Source: Nitrospirota bacterium
GTDB taxonomy: Bacteria > Nitrospirota > Thermodesulfovibrionia > Thermodesulfovibrionales > UBA6898
Length of the DNA stretch: 52,964 nt
Assembly: GCA_021783515.1 (NCBI GenBank)
Contig: JAJXTV010000027.1
Coordinates: forward strand, 1-52,964
Direction of reading: 5' to 3'
This document shows positions 9,891-20,290 of the stretch, piece after piece. A model generated the notes under the pieces. That model was given only the letters and a program-made list of their open reading frames with translations, made no database searches and was not told the origin of the DNA. Both the position numbers and the translations under genes were made by a program. Position 1 is the first letter of the stretch. Each line of letters opens with the position of its first letter.

Positions 9891-10998
9891 TGAAACGCCT
9901 CGTCCGGATGTTGATCAGCACCCCTGCAGAGATGAAATTCGAAAGGAGGGCGGTGCCGCCGTAGCTCATGAACGGCAGCGGGATCCCGACGACCGGCATG
10001 ATTCCGAGGGTCATCCCGACGTTGACGAAGAAGTAGGTGCAGAACATGAAGGTGATCCCCGCGGCGAGCATCCTGCCGAAATCGTCTTTCGCCTTTCTGA
10101 AGGTGTCGAGCCCCCGAAGGATGAGCATCAGATAGAGGGAAAGGAGGCAGACCGATCCGAAGAAGCCCCATTCCTCGGCGAAGACCGCGAAGATGAAGTC
10201 GGTATGGCGCTCCGGCAGGAACCGGAACGGTCCCTGGGTCCCGTGCAGAAACCCCTTGCCGAAAAATTCGCCGGAGCCGACCGCCACCTTCGACTGGTTG
10301 ATGTGATACCCGATCCCCGAGGGGTCGGCCTGCGGGTCGATGAAGGCGATCAGCCGGTTTTTCTGATAGTCTTTCAGCCCGGTCCACATGATGTTGCCGA
10401 GAAACGGGAGCGAGACCAGCCCGATCAGCACGATCATCGCCACCGCCTTTCTCCCGAGCCCCTTGGCGAGCATCATCGAAAAGAAGATGATCAGCACGAC
10501 GATGGCGGTCCCGAGGTCGGGCTGCTTGACGAGCATGACGAAGGGCAGAAAGACGATGATGAAGAAGGCCTTGAGCAGCATGCCGATGTTGACCGGGCTC
10601 CGGAGGAAGCTCAGGTACTGCGAGAGCATCACGATGAAGATCAGCTTGAAGAATTCCGAAGGCTGAAAGGCGATCGGACCGAGGCTGATCCAGCGCTGGG
10701 CACCCATCCCGGTCTTGCCCATCACGAGCACTACCGCCAGGAGCACGACTCCGGTGATATAGGCCGGCAGGGATATCCGGCTGAGCCATATGTAGTCGAA
10801 GCTGACAAAGACGACCAGTCCGAGAAGGCCGATGACGAGCCAGACCGCCTGCTTGATAAAAAGAGGCGACTGCGCCTCGACCCCCGGCTGGCGCGTGGCG
10901 CTGAAGACGGTCATGATGCCGATGACCGATATCGCGAGAACGGTCGTGAAGGTCACCCAGTCGAAGTTCTGGAGCGTTCTGCGGTCAATTCTGAACAT
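9877..10998 (-). CDS. rodA: Rod-shape-determining peptidoglycan glycosyltransferase RodA
   Basis: SEDS-family polytopic membrane glycosyltransferase (373 aa) that polymerises lipid II for side-wall synthesis together with PBP2. The sequence is a run of hydrophobic segments with the signature regions RWISLGPIAFQPSEFFKL and, near the C-terminus, MPVVGIPLPFMSYGGTALLSN. ATG start with AAGGAG nine bases upstream, lying inside the end of mrdA (14-bp overlap), which implies translational coupling. It is the last gene of the RDD-mreB-mreC-mreD-mrdA-rodA operon. Confidence 0.97.
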   Translation of the reverse strand: MFRIDRRTLQNFDWVTFTTVLAISVIGIMTVFSATRQPGVEAQSPLFIKQAVWLVIGLLGLVVFVSFDYIWLSRISLPAYITGVVLLAVVLVMGKTGMGAQRWISLGPIAFQPSEFFKLIFIVMLSQYLSFLRSPVNIGMLLKAFFIIVFLPFVMLVKQPDLGTAIVVLIIFFSMMLAKGLGRKAVAMIVLIGLVSLPFLGNIMWTGLKDYQKNRLIAFIDPQADPSGIGYHINQSKVAVGSGEFFGKGFLHGTQGPFRFLPERHTDFIFAVFAEEWGFFGSVCLLSLYLMLILRGLDTFRKAKDDFGRMLAAGITFMFCTYFFVNVGMTLGIMPVVGIPLPFMSYGGTALLSNFISAGVLINIRTRRFSLFY

Positions 10999-12763
10999 CG
11001 ATCAGCTCCTTCTTCTTTTCGAGCGGCAGCATGTACGCCTCGATCGCCTTCTTGGCGATAGGCGCCGCGGTGCTTCCGCCGTGGCCCCCGTGCTCAACGA
11101 GCACCGACATCGCGATATCCGGTTTCTCGACCGGCGCAAACGCGACGAACCAGGCGTGGTCCCTGTGTTTCTCGGAAAGGTACTTCGACTCCTTGCGGAT
11201 GCCGACAACTTGCGCCGTACCCGTCTTGCCCCCGATCGTCGTCACCCCTGATTTCGCCACCCACCCGGTGCCGGACGGCTCGTTGACGACGCCCTTGAGC
11301 GCCGCCTTGACCTCGTCGAGCGTGGAGGGCTTCACTCCGGCGTTTCTCAGAAGGACCGGTTTTGATCCCTTCAGAAGCAGCGGCCGGTAGACGCTGCCGC
11401 CGTTGGCGACGGCGCTCATCATCTCCGCCATCTGCACGGGGGTCGCCGAGACATAGCCCTGGCCGATCGAATTCACGAAGGTCTCTCCCAGGTACCAGGG
11501 GGCCTTCCTCGCCTCCAGCTTCCATCTCGTATTCGGTATCAGCCCTTTCCTCTCGGCGCCGAGCGGTATCCCGGTCGGCCTGCCGAGGCCGAAGCGCGTG
11601 GCATAGTCGTATATCCTGTCGATCCCGAGCCGCTTGCCGACCTCGTAGAAGTAGACGTCGCAGGACTCCACGAGCGCCCGGTGCAGGGAGACGAGGCCGT
11701 GGCCCCCTTTCCGCCAGCAGCCGAAGTGCCATTTGCCGAAGCTGATACCGCCTTTGCAGTCGACCTTCGTCTGGCCGTCGATCACCCCCGCCTCGAGCCC
11801 GGCGATCGCCATGACGATCTTGAAGGTCGAGCCGGGGGGGTATTGGCTCTGGATCGCCCTGTTGAGCATCGGGAGGTTCTTATCGCCGCTGAGCGACTCC
11901 CACTCGTCGCGATTGATCCCCTTGGCGAACATATTCGGGTCGAAGGACGGCGAACTCACGTAGCCGAGTATCTCGCCGGTGTCCGGCTGCATCGCAACGA
12001 GCGCTCCCGGTCTGCCGTCGAAGGCCTTCTCGGCGGCGCTTTCGAGCGCGATGTCGAGGCTCAGGGTGAGGTCGCTGCCCTTTACAGGCGGGTTTTCCTT
12101 CAGAAGCCGTATCTCCCGCCCGAGCGCGTCGACCTCGATCACCTTCTGCCCGGCTGTCCCGCGCAGCCATTTGTCATAGAGCTTTTCAACCCCCCACTGC
12201 CCGATAAAGGCGTCGGGCGGGACGTCTCTGAACTCGGGGTTTTTCGCCTGGGCGGGGGTCATCCTGCCCAGGTACCCGATCAGGTGAGCGCCGGTCTTTC
12301 CGAAGAGATAGCCGCGGCTCGCCTCGATCTCGATCATCAGTCCGGGGAAGTCGGACCGCCTCGCCTCGATATAGTTGACTTCCTTGAAGGTGAGCCCTTC
12401 CTTCAGCCTCACCGGCGAAAAGGGGCTCTCCCTCGTCCCCGTGATCTTCTCCTCGACCTCTTCTTCCTTCATCCCGAGCAATTGCGCGAGCCCCGCAACG
12501 AGATGCTCGTCGAACTCTCCCGGAATCAGCGAGGCGCAGAAGTACGGAATGTTCTTGACGAGAGGGATCCCGTTTCTGTCGAAGATGATGCCCCTCGGCG
12601 CCGGCACGCCGATCACCCTGAGCCGGTTCGATTCCGAGACCTTCCGGTATTCGGCGCCCTGGAGGACCTGCAGCTGCCAGAGCCGGATGAGGAGGATGAG
12701 GAACCCGGCGATGATCACATACCCGATGAGCCGGACCTTCTCGCCGTTTTTTTCAGTCAACAT
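10985..12763 (-). CDS. mrdA: Penicillin-binding protein 2 (peptidoglycan D,D-transpeptidase)
   Basis: Class B PBP of 592 aa that cross-links side-wall peptidoglycan with RodA. One N-terminal membrane anchor (about residues 10-30) is followed by the dimerisation domain and a transpeptidase domain with the SxxK motif in PPGSTFKIVMAIAGLE, the second motif around SCDVYFYEVG, and KTGT in GGKTGTAQVV. The ATG overlaps the end of mreD by 11 bp. Order mreD-mrdA-rodA is the conventional elongasome arrangement. Confidence 0.97.
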   Translation of the reverse strand: MLTEKNGEKVRLIGYVIIAGFLILLIRLWQLQVLQGAEYRKVSESNRLRVIGVPAPRGIIFDRNGIPLVKNIPYFCASLIPGEFDEHLVAGLAQLLGMKEEEVEEKITGTRESPFSPVRLKEGLTFKEVNYIEARRSDFPGLMIEIEASRGYLFGKTGAHLIGYLGRMTPAQAKNPEFRDVPPDAFIGQWGVEKLYDKWLRGTAGQKVIEVDALGREIRLLKENPPVKGSDLTLSLDIALESAAEKAFDGRPGALVAMQPDTGEILGYVSSPSFDPNMFAKGINRDEWESLSGDKNLPMLNRAIQSQYPPGSTFKIVMAIAGLEAGVIDGQTKVDCKGGISFGKWHFGCWRKGGHGLVSLHRALVESCDVYFYEVGKRLGIDRIYDYATRFGLGRPTGIPLGAERKGLIPNTRWKLEARKAPWYLGETFVNSIGQGYVSATPVQMAEMMSAVANGGSVYRPLLLKGSKPVLLRNAGVKPSTLDEVKAALKGVVNEPSGTGWVAKSGVTTIGGKTGTAQVVGIRKESKYLSEKHRDHAWFVAFAPVEKPDIAMSVLVEHGGHGGSTAAPIAKKAIEAYMLPLEKKKELIDVQN

Positions 12764-13208
12764 GCCTTGGCCTTATGAAGATCCCGGCCGGCGCGTTCAG
12801 GAGCGACTGCATGACCGAGACGAGCAGCGCCGTCGGGACGAGCGCCGGCATCCTGTCGAACATCGTCCTGGTGAGGAAGACGACGAGGTTGTCCGAAAGC
12901 GTCAGGACCGCGACCGAGACGACGCCGAGCACCGGAGTCCATCTCAGAAGCCCTCCGGAGACGAAAAAATACGAGGAAAACCCGACGATGGCCTTGCTCA
13001 GCATATGCGGCCCGATAAACGACCCGCCGAGACTGTCCTCGAGCGCTCCGACGACGATGCCGAGCAGAAGCCCCCTCGTCTCGCCGTACCGCAGCCCGAC
13101 CGTAAAGACGAGGAGCATAGACAGGTCGGGCGCGATGCCGAGGACCGAGATCCTACCCTGAAGGAAGAAGACGAGGAAGACCGAGACGGCGAGGAAGACG
13201 TATTTCAT
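12753..13208 (-). CDS. mreD: Rod shape-determining protein MreD
   Basis: Integral membrane protein of the elongasome, 151 aa with about five hydrophobic segments. Divergent as MreD proteins usually are, but the DLSMLLVFTVGLRYGETRG loop and its place between mreC and mrdA make the call secure. The ATG overlaps the mreC stop (ATGA), with a purine-rich AGGAGG inside mreC about 13 bases upstream. Confidence 0.93.
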   Translation of the reverse strand: MKYVFLAVSVFLVFFLQGRISVLGIAPDLSMLLVFTVGLRYGETRGLLLGIVVGALEDSLGGSFIGPHMLSKAIVGFSSYFFVSGGLLRWTPVLGVVSVAVLTLSDNLVVFLTRTMFDRMPALVPTALLVSVMQSLLNAPAGIFIRPRHVD

Positions 13209-13987
13209 TTGACGATGATCGCCTCCTCCATCTCGGAGCTCTCCTGAAACGGACGGACCTCGATACGCTGGAAATTCCCCTCTCCCTTTTGGTTGTCGAC
13301 CGCCGAGACGTAGCCGACCGGTATCCCGGCGGGGAAGAGCATGTCGAGTCCGGAGGTGATCACGATATCTCCCGTCCTGACCTTGCTGTCGAAGGGGATG
13401 TATTTCAGGGCGCAGATCCTCGAGCCGGTGCCGGAAAGCACACCTTCTGTCCTGCCGTCCTGAAGCCGCACCGAGACCGAAAAGTTTACGTCGGTCGGCA
13501 GGAGGAGTCGTGAATACGACCGCGAGACGGCCGAGATCTTGCCGGCAAGCCCTTTCGGCGTCACCGCAGCCATGTCTTTTGCGACGCCGTCGGCCGTGCC
13601 CTTATCGAGCAGCAGCGTCTGCGTCCAGTTGTCGACCCCCCGTGCGATCACCCTCGCCGAGGTCACGTAGTCCCTGTGCCTCTCCCTCAGGGAAAGGAGC
13701 TCCCTCAGACGGCTGTTCTCCTTTGCCGTCTCCCGGTATTGCTCCCTTTCGAGCAGGAGCTCTCCGACGCGCTTCGTCAGTTTCGCGTTCTCTTCTGCGC
13801 GCACGGCGATCATCCGGAACGGCCGGGCCGCCCAGTCGATGACCGATTGGGTCGCCGACTGCGTCGCGTGCAGCGGACTGCTGAGGAAATCTATCGACAG
13901 GGTATGGCCTTTTCTGCTCTGGTAGGTCATGAGGACGAAGGAAAACACGACAACTGCCAGAAAAAGGAACGTCTTTTTTCGGGGCAT
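13205..13987 (-). CDS. mreC: Rod shape-determining protein MreC
   Basis: Bitopic periplasmic scaffold linking MreB filaments to PBP2, 260 aa. An N-terminal membrane anchor (residues about 7-22) is followed by a coiled coil (roughly 65-105, rich in E, L and R) and the beta-barrel domain with GLAGKISAVSRSYSRLLLPT. It starts 3 bp after the mreB stop. The ribosome site is weak, so coupling to mreB is likely. Confidence 0.95.
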   Translation of the reverse strand: MPRKKTFLFLAVVVFSFVLMTYQSRKGHTLSIDFLSSPLHATQSATQSVIDWAARPFRMIAVRAEENAKLTKRVGELLLEREQYRETAKENSRLRELLSLRERHRDYVTSARVIARGVDNWTQTLLLDKGTADGVAKDMAAVTPKGLAGKISAVSRSYSRLLLPTDVNFSVSVRLQDGRTEGVLSGTGSRICALKYIPFDSKVRTGDIVITSGLDMLFPAGIPVGYVSAVDNQKGEGNFQRIEVRPFQESSEMEEAIIVK

Positions 13988-13990
13988 TAC

Positions 13991-15447
<1,457 letters not shown>

Positions 15448-15452
15448 TCAAG

Positions 15453-15481
15453 ATAGTACCAAATGGCCGTATTTTTTTCAA
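15453..15481 (-). promoter_or_regulatory. Promoter of the RDD-mreBCD-mrdA-rodA operon
   Basis: Minus strand TTGAAA (15476-15481, five of six), 17-bp spacer, TACTAT (15453-15458, four of six). Transcription would begin within a base or two of the RDD start codon, which points to leaderless initiation unless another start is used. Confidence 0.6.
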
Positions 15482-15513
15482 TGATACCGGAGAGAAACAA
15501 AAATCCCCTCTGC

Positions 15514-15522
15514 TGGTATAAT
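15514..15522 (+). promoter_or_regulatory. Extended -10 promoter for the phosphorylase gene
   Basis: TGGTATAAT combines a perfect -10 with an upstream TG. No good -35 is seen at the expected distance. The leader to the ATG at 15635 would be about 105 nt. Confidence 0.55.
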
Positions 15523-15634
15523 GTAACGGAGCAGAGGCGTGTCTGCGGAAATCAGGAAGCCTTTCCGGTGCACAACGGCGGTCCGCGCGGTGAGCACGTC
15601 CTTTCCGGGAAGGAAGCAAGGAGACGACAGCATT

Positions 15635-17359
15635 ATGTCCGGAGTACTCGACCAGCTCCTGGAGCTGACAAAAGAGCCTAAGATAGCCTATTTCTCGATG
15701 GAGATAGGGGTCCATAACAATATCCCGACCTATAGCGGCGGGCTTGGCGTCCTGGCGGGCGACACGATCCGCTCGGCCGCCGACCTGAAGCTGCCGATGG
15801 TGGCGGTGACCCTCCTGAGCCGGAAGGGATACTTCACCCAGGAGATCGACGAGAGCGGAAGGCAGATCGAGCGTCCGTTCGAATGGGACCCTGCACAGTA
15901 TATGGACCTCCTGCCCTACCGGGTTTCAGTCCGGATCGAGGGCCGGGAGGTCTTTCTCCAGGCCTGGCAGTATAACGTCAAGAGCCTAACCGGAGGCTAT
16001 ATTCCGGTCTTTTTCCTCGATACCGACGTGCCCGACAACCAGGCGGCCGACCGGGAGGTCACGGCATTTCTCTACGGCGGGGACAAGAGATACCGGCTGA
16101 AACAGGAGATCGTGCTCGGTCTCGGCGGGGTGAGGATGCTCCGGGAGATGGGCTTCGAGATAAAGAAATACCATATGAACGAGGGCCACGCGAGTTTTCT
16201 GACCATGGAGCTCCTGAACCGGTTCAAAAGGCCGATCGAGGACGTCTGGGACGAAAAGCTCGTCTGGGACAAGACTGCGGTGAAGAACCTCTGCGTCTTT
16301 ACGACCCATACCCCGGTCGAGGCCGGCCACGACAAGTTCCCTTACGACCTGGTGGCGGAGGTGATGGGCGAGATCATACCGGTGCCGGTCCTGATGGACC
16401 TGGCCGGGAAGGATTATCTCAATATGACGATGCTCGCCCTGAACCTGAGCCGCTATATCAACGGGGTGGCCAAGAAGCACGGAGAGGTCTCCCAGAGCAT
16501 GTTTCCGGGTTACGAGATCCATGCGATTACCAACGGCGTCCATTCCTTCACCTGGACCTGCGAGAGCTTCAGGAAGTTATACGACGAATATCTGCCGGGA
16601 TGGGCCAACGAGCCGGAGCTCTTCGTGCGGGTCGGCCGGATCCCCGACAGGAGGCTCTGGGAGGCGCATCAGGAGGCGAAGAGGGACCTCTTTGCGCTGA
16701 TCAAGGAGCGCCACGGAGACGTCCTCGATCCGGACCTGCTGACCATAGGCTTCGCAAGGAGGGCGACGGCGTATAAGAGGGCGGACCTCCTCTTCCGGGA
16801 CCTCGGCCGGCTCGAACGCATCGGCGACGGCAAGATCCAGCTGGTCTATGCCGGAAAGGCCCACCCCCAGGACGAGCCGGGGAAGAAGCTGATCCAGAAT
16901 ATCGTCCGGCACAAGGAGATCCTGAAGGACAAGATCAAGATCGTCTACCTGAAGAACTACAACATGGAGACCGCCCTGAAGATCGTATCGGGGGTAGACG
17001 TCTGGCTGAATACGCCGCTTCGGCCGCTCGAGGCGTCGGGGACCTCCGGCATGAAGGCGGCCCATAACGGCGTCATGAATTTCAGCGTGCTCGACGGCTG
17101 GTGGATCGAGGGACATATCGAAGGGTTTACCGGGTGGGCGATCGGGCCGACGCCCAACGAGCTCGTGCCAGGGGCGGACGCTGATGCGCGGGATTCCGAA
17201 GACCTCTACAACAAGCTCGAGCATACGCTCATCCCGATCTATTACAACGACCGTCATACCTGGATACGGATCATGCAGAACGCGATCGGGAAGAACGCCT
17301 ATTATTTCAACACCCACCGCATGATGAGGCGGTACGTGACCGAGGCGTATATCCGGTAG
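15635..17359 (+). CDS. glgP: Alpha-glucan phosphorylase, short (GT35) type
   Basis: PLP-dependent enzyme releasing glucose 1-phosphate from glycogen or maltodextrin. 574 aa, the short form common in thermophiles and deep-branching bacteria. N-terminal KIAYFSMEIGVHNNIPTYSG, central HMNEGHAS and TTHTPVEAGHD, and the PLP-lysine region EASGTSGMKAAHNG (K474) are all present. I place the start at ATG 15635, with AAGGAG 11 bases upstream; the open frame back to GTG 15539 lacks family resemblance. It is monocistronic and divergent from the shape operon. Confidence 0.93.
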   Translation: MSGVLDQLLELTKEPKIAYFSMEIGVHNNIPTYSGGLGVLAGDTIRSAADLKLPMVAVTLLSRKGYFTQEIDESGRQIERPFEWDPAQYMDLLPYRVSVRIEGREVFLQAWQYNVKSLTGGYIPVFFLDTDVPDNQAADREVTAFLYGGDKRYRLKQEIVLGLGGVRMLREMGFEIKKYHMNEGHASFLTMELLNRFKRPIEDVWDEKLVWDKTAVKNLCVFTTHTPVEAGHDKFPYDLVAEVMGEIIPVPVLMDLAGKDYLNMTMLALNLSRYINGVAKKHGEVSQSMFPGYEIHAITNGVHSFTWTCESFRKLYDEYLPGWANEPELFVRVGRIPDRRLWEAHQEAKRDLFALIKERHGDVLDPDLLTIGFARRATAYKRADLLFRDLGRLERIGDGKIQLVYAGKAHPQDEPGKKLIQNIVRHKEILKDKIKIVYLKNYNMETALKIVSGVDVWLNTPLRPLEASGTSGMKAAHNGVMNFSVLDGWWIEGHIEGFTGWAIGPTPNELVPGADADARDSEDLYNKLEHTLIPIYYNDRHTWIRIMQNAIGKNAYYFNTHRMMRRYVTEAYIR

Positions 17360-17382
17360 CGTAGGAAGATGCACCGTAGAGT

Positions 17383-17709
17383 CTACTTCTGCCTCAGCTC
17401 GCGGTGGCATTGGACGCAGTAGTCTTTGTCCGGCACGAAGCTGCCGCAGGAGGGGCACTGCGCCATCTCGATCGGCAGTTCCTTGCTGCAGTATCTGCAG
17501 GCGGTCTCCTTCGCCGAAACGACCTTCCCGCAGTAGGGGCACTGCTTCGTCCTTCCGCCCGAAAGTTTCATCGGCAGAAACAGAAGAAAAACGAGCAGGG
17601 GCGGAAAGAAGAGGCAGAGAAGGAACCATAAGACCCCGCTTCTGCCCTTCCTGCCGGCGATCACCGCGCCGGCGATGCCGGCAAGGAGAAAGATGAAAAC
17701 CCTGCTCAC
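17383..17709 (-). CDS. Membrane protein with a C-terminal double zinc ribbon
   Basis: 108 aa. Two N-terminal hydrophobic segments (about 2-18 and 24-47) precede three CxxC pairs: CPYC/CRYC, CPSC and CVQC. The C-terminal half should fold as two zinc ribbons on the cytoplasmic side. GTG start overlapping the stop of the upstream phosphatase gene (GTGA), so the two are co-translated. Function unknown; similar tail domains occur in many small membrane proteins. Confidence 0.75.
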   Translation of the reverse strand: MSRVFIFLLAGIAGAVIAGRKGRSGVLWFLLCLFFPPLLVFLLFLPMKLSGGRTKQCPYCGKVVSAKETACRYCSKELPIEMAQCPSCGSFVPDKDYCVQCHRELRQK

Positions 17710-18503
17710 GCCTGCTTCCCCGCCAGCAGTGCCAGTGCCTTTCGATGAAGCGCGTCGTTGCCGGAGGCCAAAAGAGGGGTAGCGCGTTTCAGACCGACAA
17801 CGACGTCAGGGATCTCCTTGCCCTCCGTATCGGTTACGGTCGCTCCCGCCTCTTTCGCAAGAAGCCATCCGGCGGCGAAATCGAAGCTCCGCGAGGGCGC
17901 GGGGCATACGAAGACGCTGGCAGCCCCCGAGGCGAGATAGGCCAGATCGAGCGCGGTCGAGCCGAAGCACCGCGTCTTTCGGGCGGCCGACAGGAGCGGG
18001 ACGATATAAGGCAGGTCCCTGGCCGGCACCTGGGCCTCGTAGGAGACAAGGGCGAGCAGATCGTCCGCCTGCGCGCTGAGCCGGCTTCCGTTCATGAAGG
18101 CGCCCGAAGACCGTTCGGCCCAGAACTCATCCCCGGTCAGAAGGTTGATGATATAGGCGAGAAAGACGCTGCCGATCGTGTCGGCCGAGGCAACGGCAAT
18201 CGAGGTGCAGAAGAAGGGGATGCCGGAAATCGCGTTTTTGCTGCCGTCGACCGGATCGATAATCACCCGGTGTCCGCCTCCCCTGATGTCGACGAACCCT
18301 GCCTCCTCGGAGATGACTGTGCAGGGCTCGCCGCAGGAGTCGAGCCCCGCGATAATGATCTCCTCCGCCCAGCGGTCGATCGGAAATGTCTTGTCCCCTG
18401 CCGCCCCGGTACCGAGGGAGCGCCTGAGGTCGGGGGATTGCTTCATGGCAGGGACTTCTTGCATCAGCCGGACGCCTATCTGCCTGAGGTCTTCGATCTT
18501 CAT
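17706..18503 (-). CDS. Inositol monophosphatase-family phosphatase
   Basis: Mg-dependent phosphatase of 265 aa. Metal ligands are visible in ISEEAG (E66, E67) and IIDPVDGSKN (D83, D86), and in the late SRSFDFAAGWLLAKEAGA. The SKN in place of the commoner TxN after DPxDG, and the archaeal-like sequence, leave open whether it prefers inositol-P, fructose-1,6-bisphosphate or PAP. First gene of a two-gene unit with the zinc-ribbon protein. No strong ribosome site. Confidence 0.82.
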   Translation of the reverse strand: MKIEDLRQIGVRLMQEVPAMKQSPDLRRSLGTGAAGDKTFPIDRWAEEIIIAGLDSCGEPCTVISEEAGFVDIRGGGHRVIIDPVDGSKNAISGIPFFCTSIAVASADTIGSVFLAYIINLLTGDEFWAERSSGAFMNGSRLSAQADDLLALVSYEAQVPARDLPYIVPLLSAARKTRCFGSTALDLAYLASGAASVFVCPAPSRSFDFAAGWLLAKEAGATVTDTEGKEIPDVVVGLKRATPLLASGNDALHRKALALLAGKQA

Positions 18504-18990
18504 CTCATTCGTATTGTACGCAAAAGGGAACGCCCCGGCAAACTGTTCCGGCCAAAAGGTGAAGAATCCTTCTAACAGTGACTTTAGGGTGACTTCAGGG
18601 GATATCCTATAGTGCCCTCTTGAAAGGCGTCGATCTGAAAGAAGTTCTCAATGAAAGAGGGACTTCCTGAAAAGAAGTATCAGTCATCTCTTAAGAAACT
18701 TAACCTTCCAGTTATCCCGAAAATAAACTCAATCTTCATGCCCCTTTGTGAGCAAAGCTCATGGGGGTTTGCATAAATATTACGGCCAAGGCGGAGAGGG
18801 CTGGCCGGACGTCGCATGACAATCTGTGGGTCATTTGTAGGTAACGGTGAGCTAAGATGCGACCCTGCACGAAAACGAGGCAGAAGAGGCGTCTCAATCG
18901 TTGTGCTCATCCTGAATGCGACGTTCGATGAGCCGAAAATCCGGCGCGATCGTTTCAAGGCATAGTCCCGTAACGACGGAAGGAGATTGT
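18504..18990. other. 487-bp intergenic region with a conserved-looking hairpin
   Basis: No gene is recognised; the minus-strand open frame at 18680-19045 runs into a real gene and has no family resemblance. At 18738-18774 there is a layered hairpin: ATGC/GCAT and CCCC/GGGG outer pairs around GTGAGC-AAA-GCTCAT. It could be part of the leader of the secreted-protein gene at 18991. I could not match it to a known riboswitch. Confidence 0.4.
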
Positions 18991-20124
18991 ATGAAGACAA
19001 AGGCTGTTTACCTGACTTTTTTCCTGCTGTTGAGCATCCTTTCAAGCCCGGCCTTGGCTCAGTGGACGGACATTACCCCTACCCTTACAGGCACCAGCAG
19101 GGTTCAAAGCATGACCATGTACGGGGGCAATCTTTATGCCGGAATCGGCCATACCGGGGCGGCCGGCCAGGTCTGGCGGTATGACGGGACGACATGGGCA
19201 AATGTTTCCCCGCCTTGGGATTCCTCCAACATATTTCTTTACAGCATGGCGGTATACGGCGCCGATCTCTATGTGGGCACACTGAATAATGGTGGCGCCG
19301 GTCAGGTCTGGCGGTACGACGGGTCGACGTGGACGAATGTTTCCCCGCCCTGGGATTCCTCCAACACAAACGCCTCGAAAATGGCGTCGTTCGGAGGAAA
19401 CCTCTACGCGGCAACCGGCAATGACAGCGGCGCCGCTCAGGTCTGGCGATACAACGGGACGACATGGTCGAACGTTTCGCCGCCCTGGGATTCCTCTCAG
19501 ACCAGCGCCTTAAGCATGGCGGTATACGGAGCTGATCTCTACGCAGGAAGCGGCGGCACCGGCGCTACGGCGCAGGTCTGGCGATACGACGGGACGACAT
19601 GGTCGAACGTTTCGCCGCCCTGGGATTCATCTCAGACCAGCGCCTTAAGCATGGCGGCATACGGAGCCAATCTCTACGCAGGGACACAAAATAAGACTGC
19701 AGGTGCCGGGCAGGTGTGGCAATACGACGGTGCGTCCTGGACGAATGTTACCCCGCCCTGGAACGCCGATAATGCGTGGGTTATGTCGATGGTTTCTTAC
19801 GGAGGCAATCTCTTGGTCGGAACGTTCAATGGCGTGGGCGGTTCGGAACTCTGGCAATACAATGGATCGACATGGACTGCCTTGGCCGTTCCGTGGGGCG
19901 CGAATTCCACCGAGGTTTTGGCGATGGCCGTAAACTCGAGCATCCTTTATGTCACTTCACTGGAAGTCCGCACTTCTTCGCAGGTGTGGCAGTTCGCCCA
20001 GACGTCTCAGGGTGCGGCCGCGGTTCCAGCCATGTCGGATTTGGGCATGCTGATGTTCATCGCGCTGGCGGGGCTTGGGTCCGCCTATTATCTGAAAAGA
20101 GGAAGGGAATCCGAAAGGCGGTGA
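18991..20124 (+). CDS. Secreted beta-propeller-like repeat protein with IPTL-CTERM-like sorting tail
   Basis: 377 aa. A signal peptide (residues 1-23, ending PALA-Q) is followed by about seven 45-residue repeats of the form QVWRYDGTTWSNVSPPWDSS plus an LYAGT strand, probably beta-propeller blades. The tail VPAMSDLGMLMFIALAGLGS with a following basic cluster resembles the IPTL-CTERM signal (motif, membrane helix, Arg/Lys). Start ATG 18991 has GGAGAT upstream; the upstream open codons are not secretory. Blades 4 and 5 are nearly identical in DNA, a recent duplication. Ligand or substrate is unknown. Confidence 0.8.
   Translation: MKTKAVYLTFFLLLSILSSPALAQWTDITPTLTGTSRVQSMTMYGGNLYAGIGHTGAAGQVWRYDGTTWANVSPPWDSSNIFLYSMAVYGADLYVGTLNNGGAGQVWRYDGSTWTNVSPPWDSSNTNASKMASFGGNLYAATGNDSGAAQVWRYNGTTWSNVSPPWDSSQTSALSMAVYGADLYAGSGGTGATAQVWRYDGTTWSNVSPPWDSSQTSALSMAAYGANLYAGTQNKTAGAGQVWQYDGASWTNVTPPWNADNAWVMSMVSYGGNLLVGTFNGVGGSELWQYNGSTWTALAVPWGANSTEVLAMAVNSSILYVTSLEVRTSSQVWQFAQTSQGAAAVPAMSDLGMLMFIALAGLGSAYYLKRGRESERR
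19438..19707 (+). repeat. Two adjacent 135-bp near-identical units inside the propeller gene
   Basis: The units starting at 19438 and 19573 are exactly 135 bp apart and nearly identical over most of their length, including CTGGGATTC(C/A)TCTCAGACCAG. Other units in the gene are more diverged. This implies recent in-frame duplication or conversion of one 45-residue blade. Confidence 0.85.
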
Positions 20125-20137
20125 AATAGCTTAAAAG

Positions 20138-20165
20138 GAGAGGCCGGCGATACGGCCGGCCTCTC
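20138..20165 (+). terminator. Strong hairpin after the propeller gene
   Basis: GAGAGGCCG pairs with CGGCCTCTC and two more G-C pairs extend the stem. It begins 14 bp after the stop codon. No T-run follows, so it may stabilise the 3' end rather than terminate intrinsically. Confidence 0.5.
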
Positions 20166-20290
20166 GAAATGTTGAAGCGTTGCCCCCAGCCCGCCACCGC
20201 TCCGAATAATCACTGGTGGGAGCGCCACCCGATCTCGGATGAGAGTTTTGAGGAGTTCGGCCGGATGTGGCCGTCCCTGGCGGCTGTTCC

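Noticed and set aside
15539-15634. Upstream extension of the alpha-glucan phosphorylase from GTG 15539
   Set aside because: The added residues are not conserved; ATG 15635 has its own AAGGAG and begins at the family N-terminus.
18680-19045. 121-codon minus-strand frame
   Set aside because: It runs antisense into the signal peptide of a clear secreted-protein gene and translates a structured intergenic hairpin; no ribosome site.
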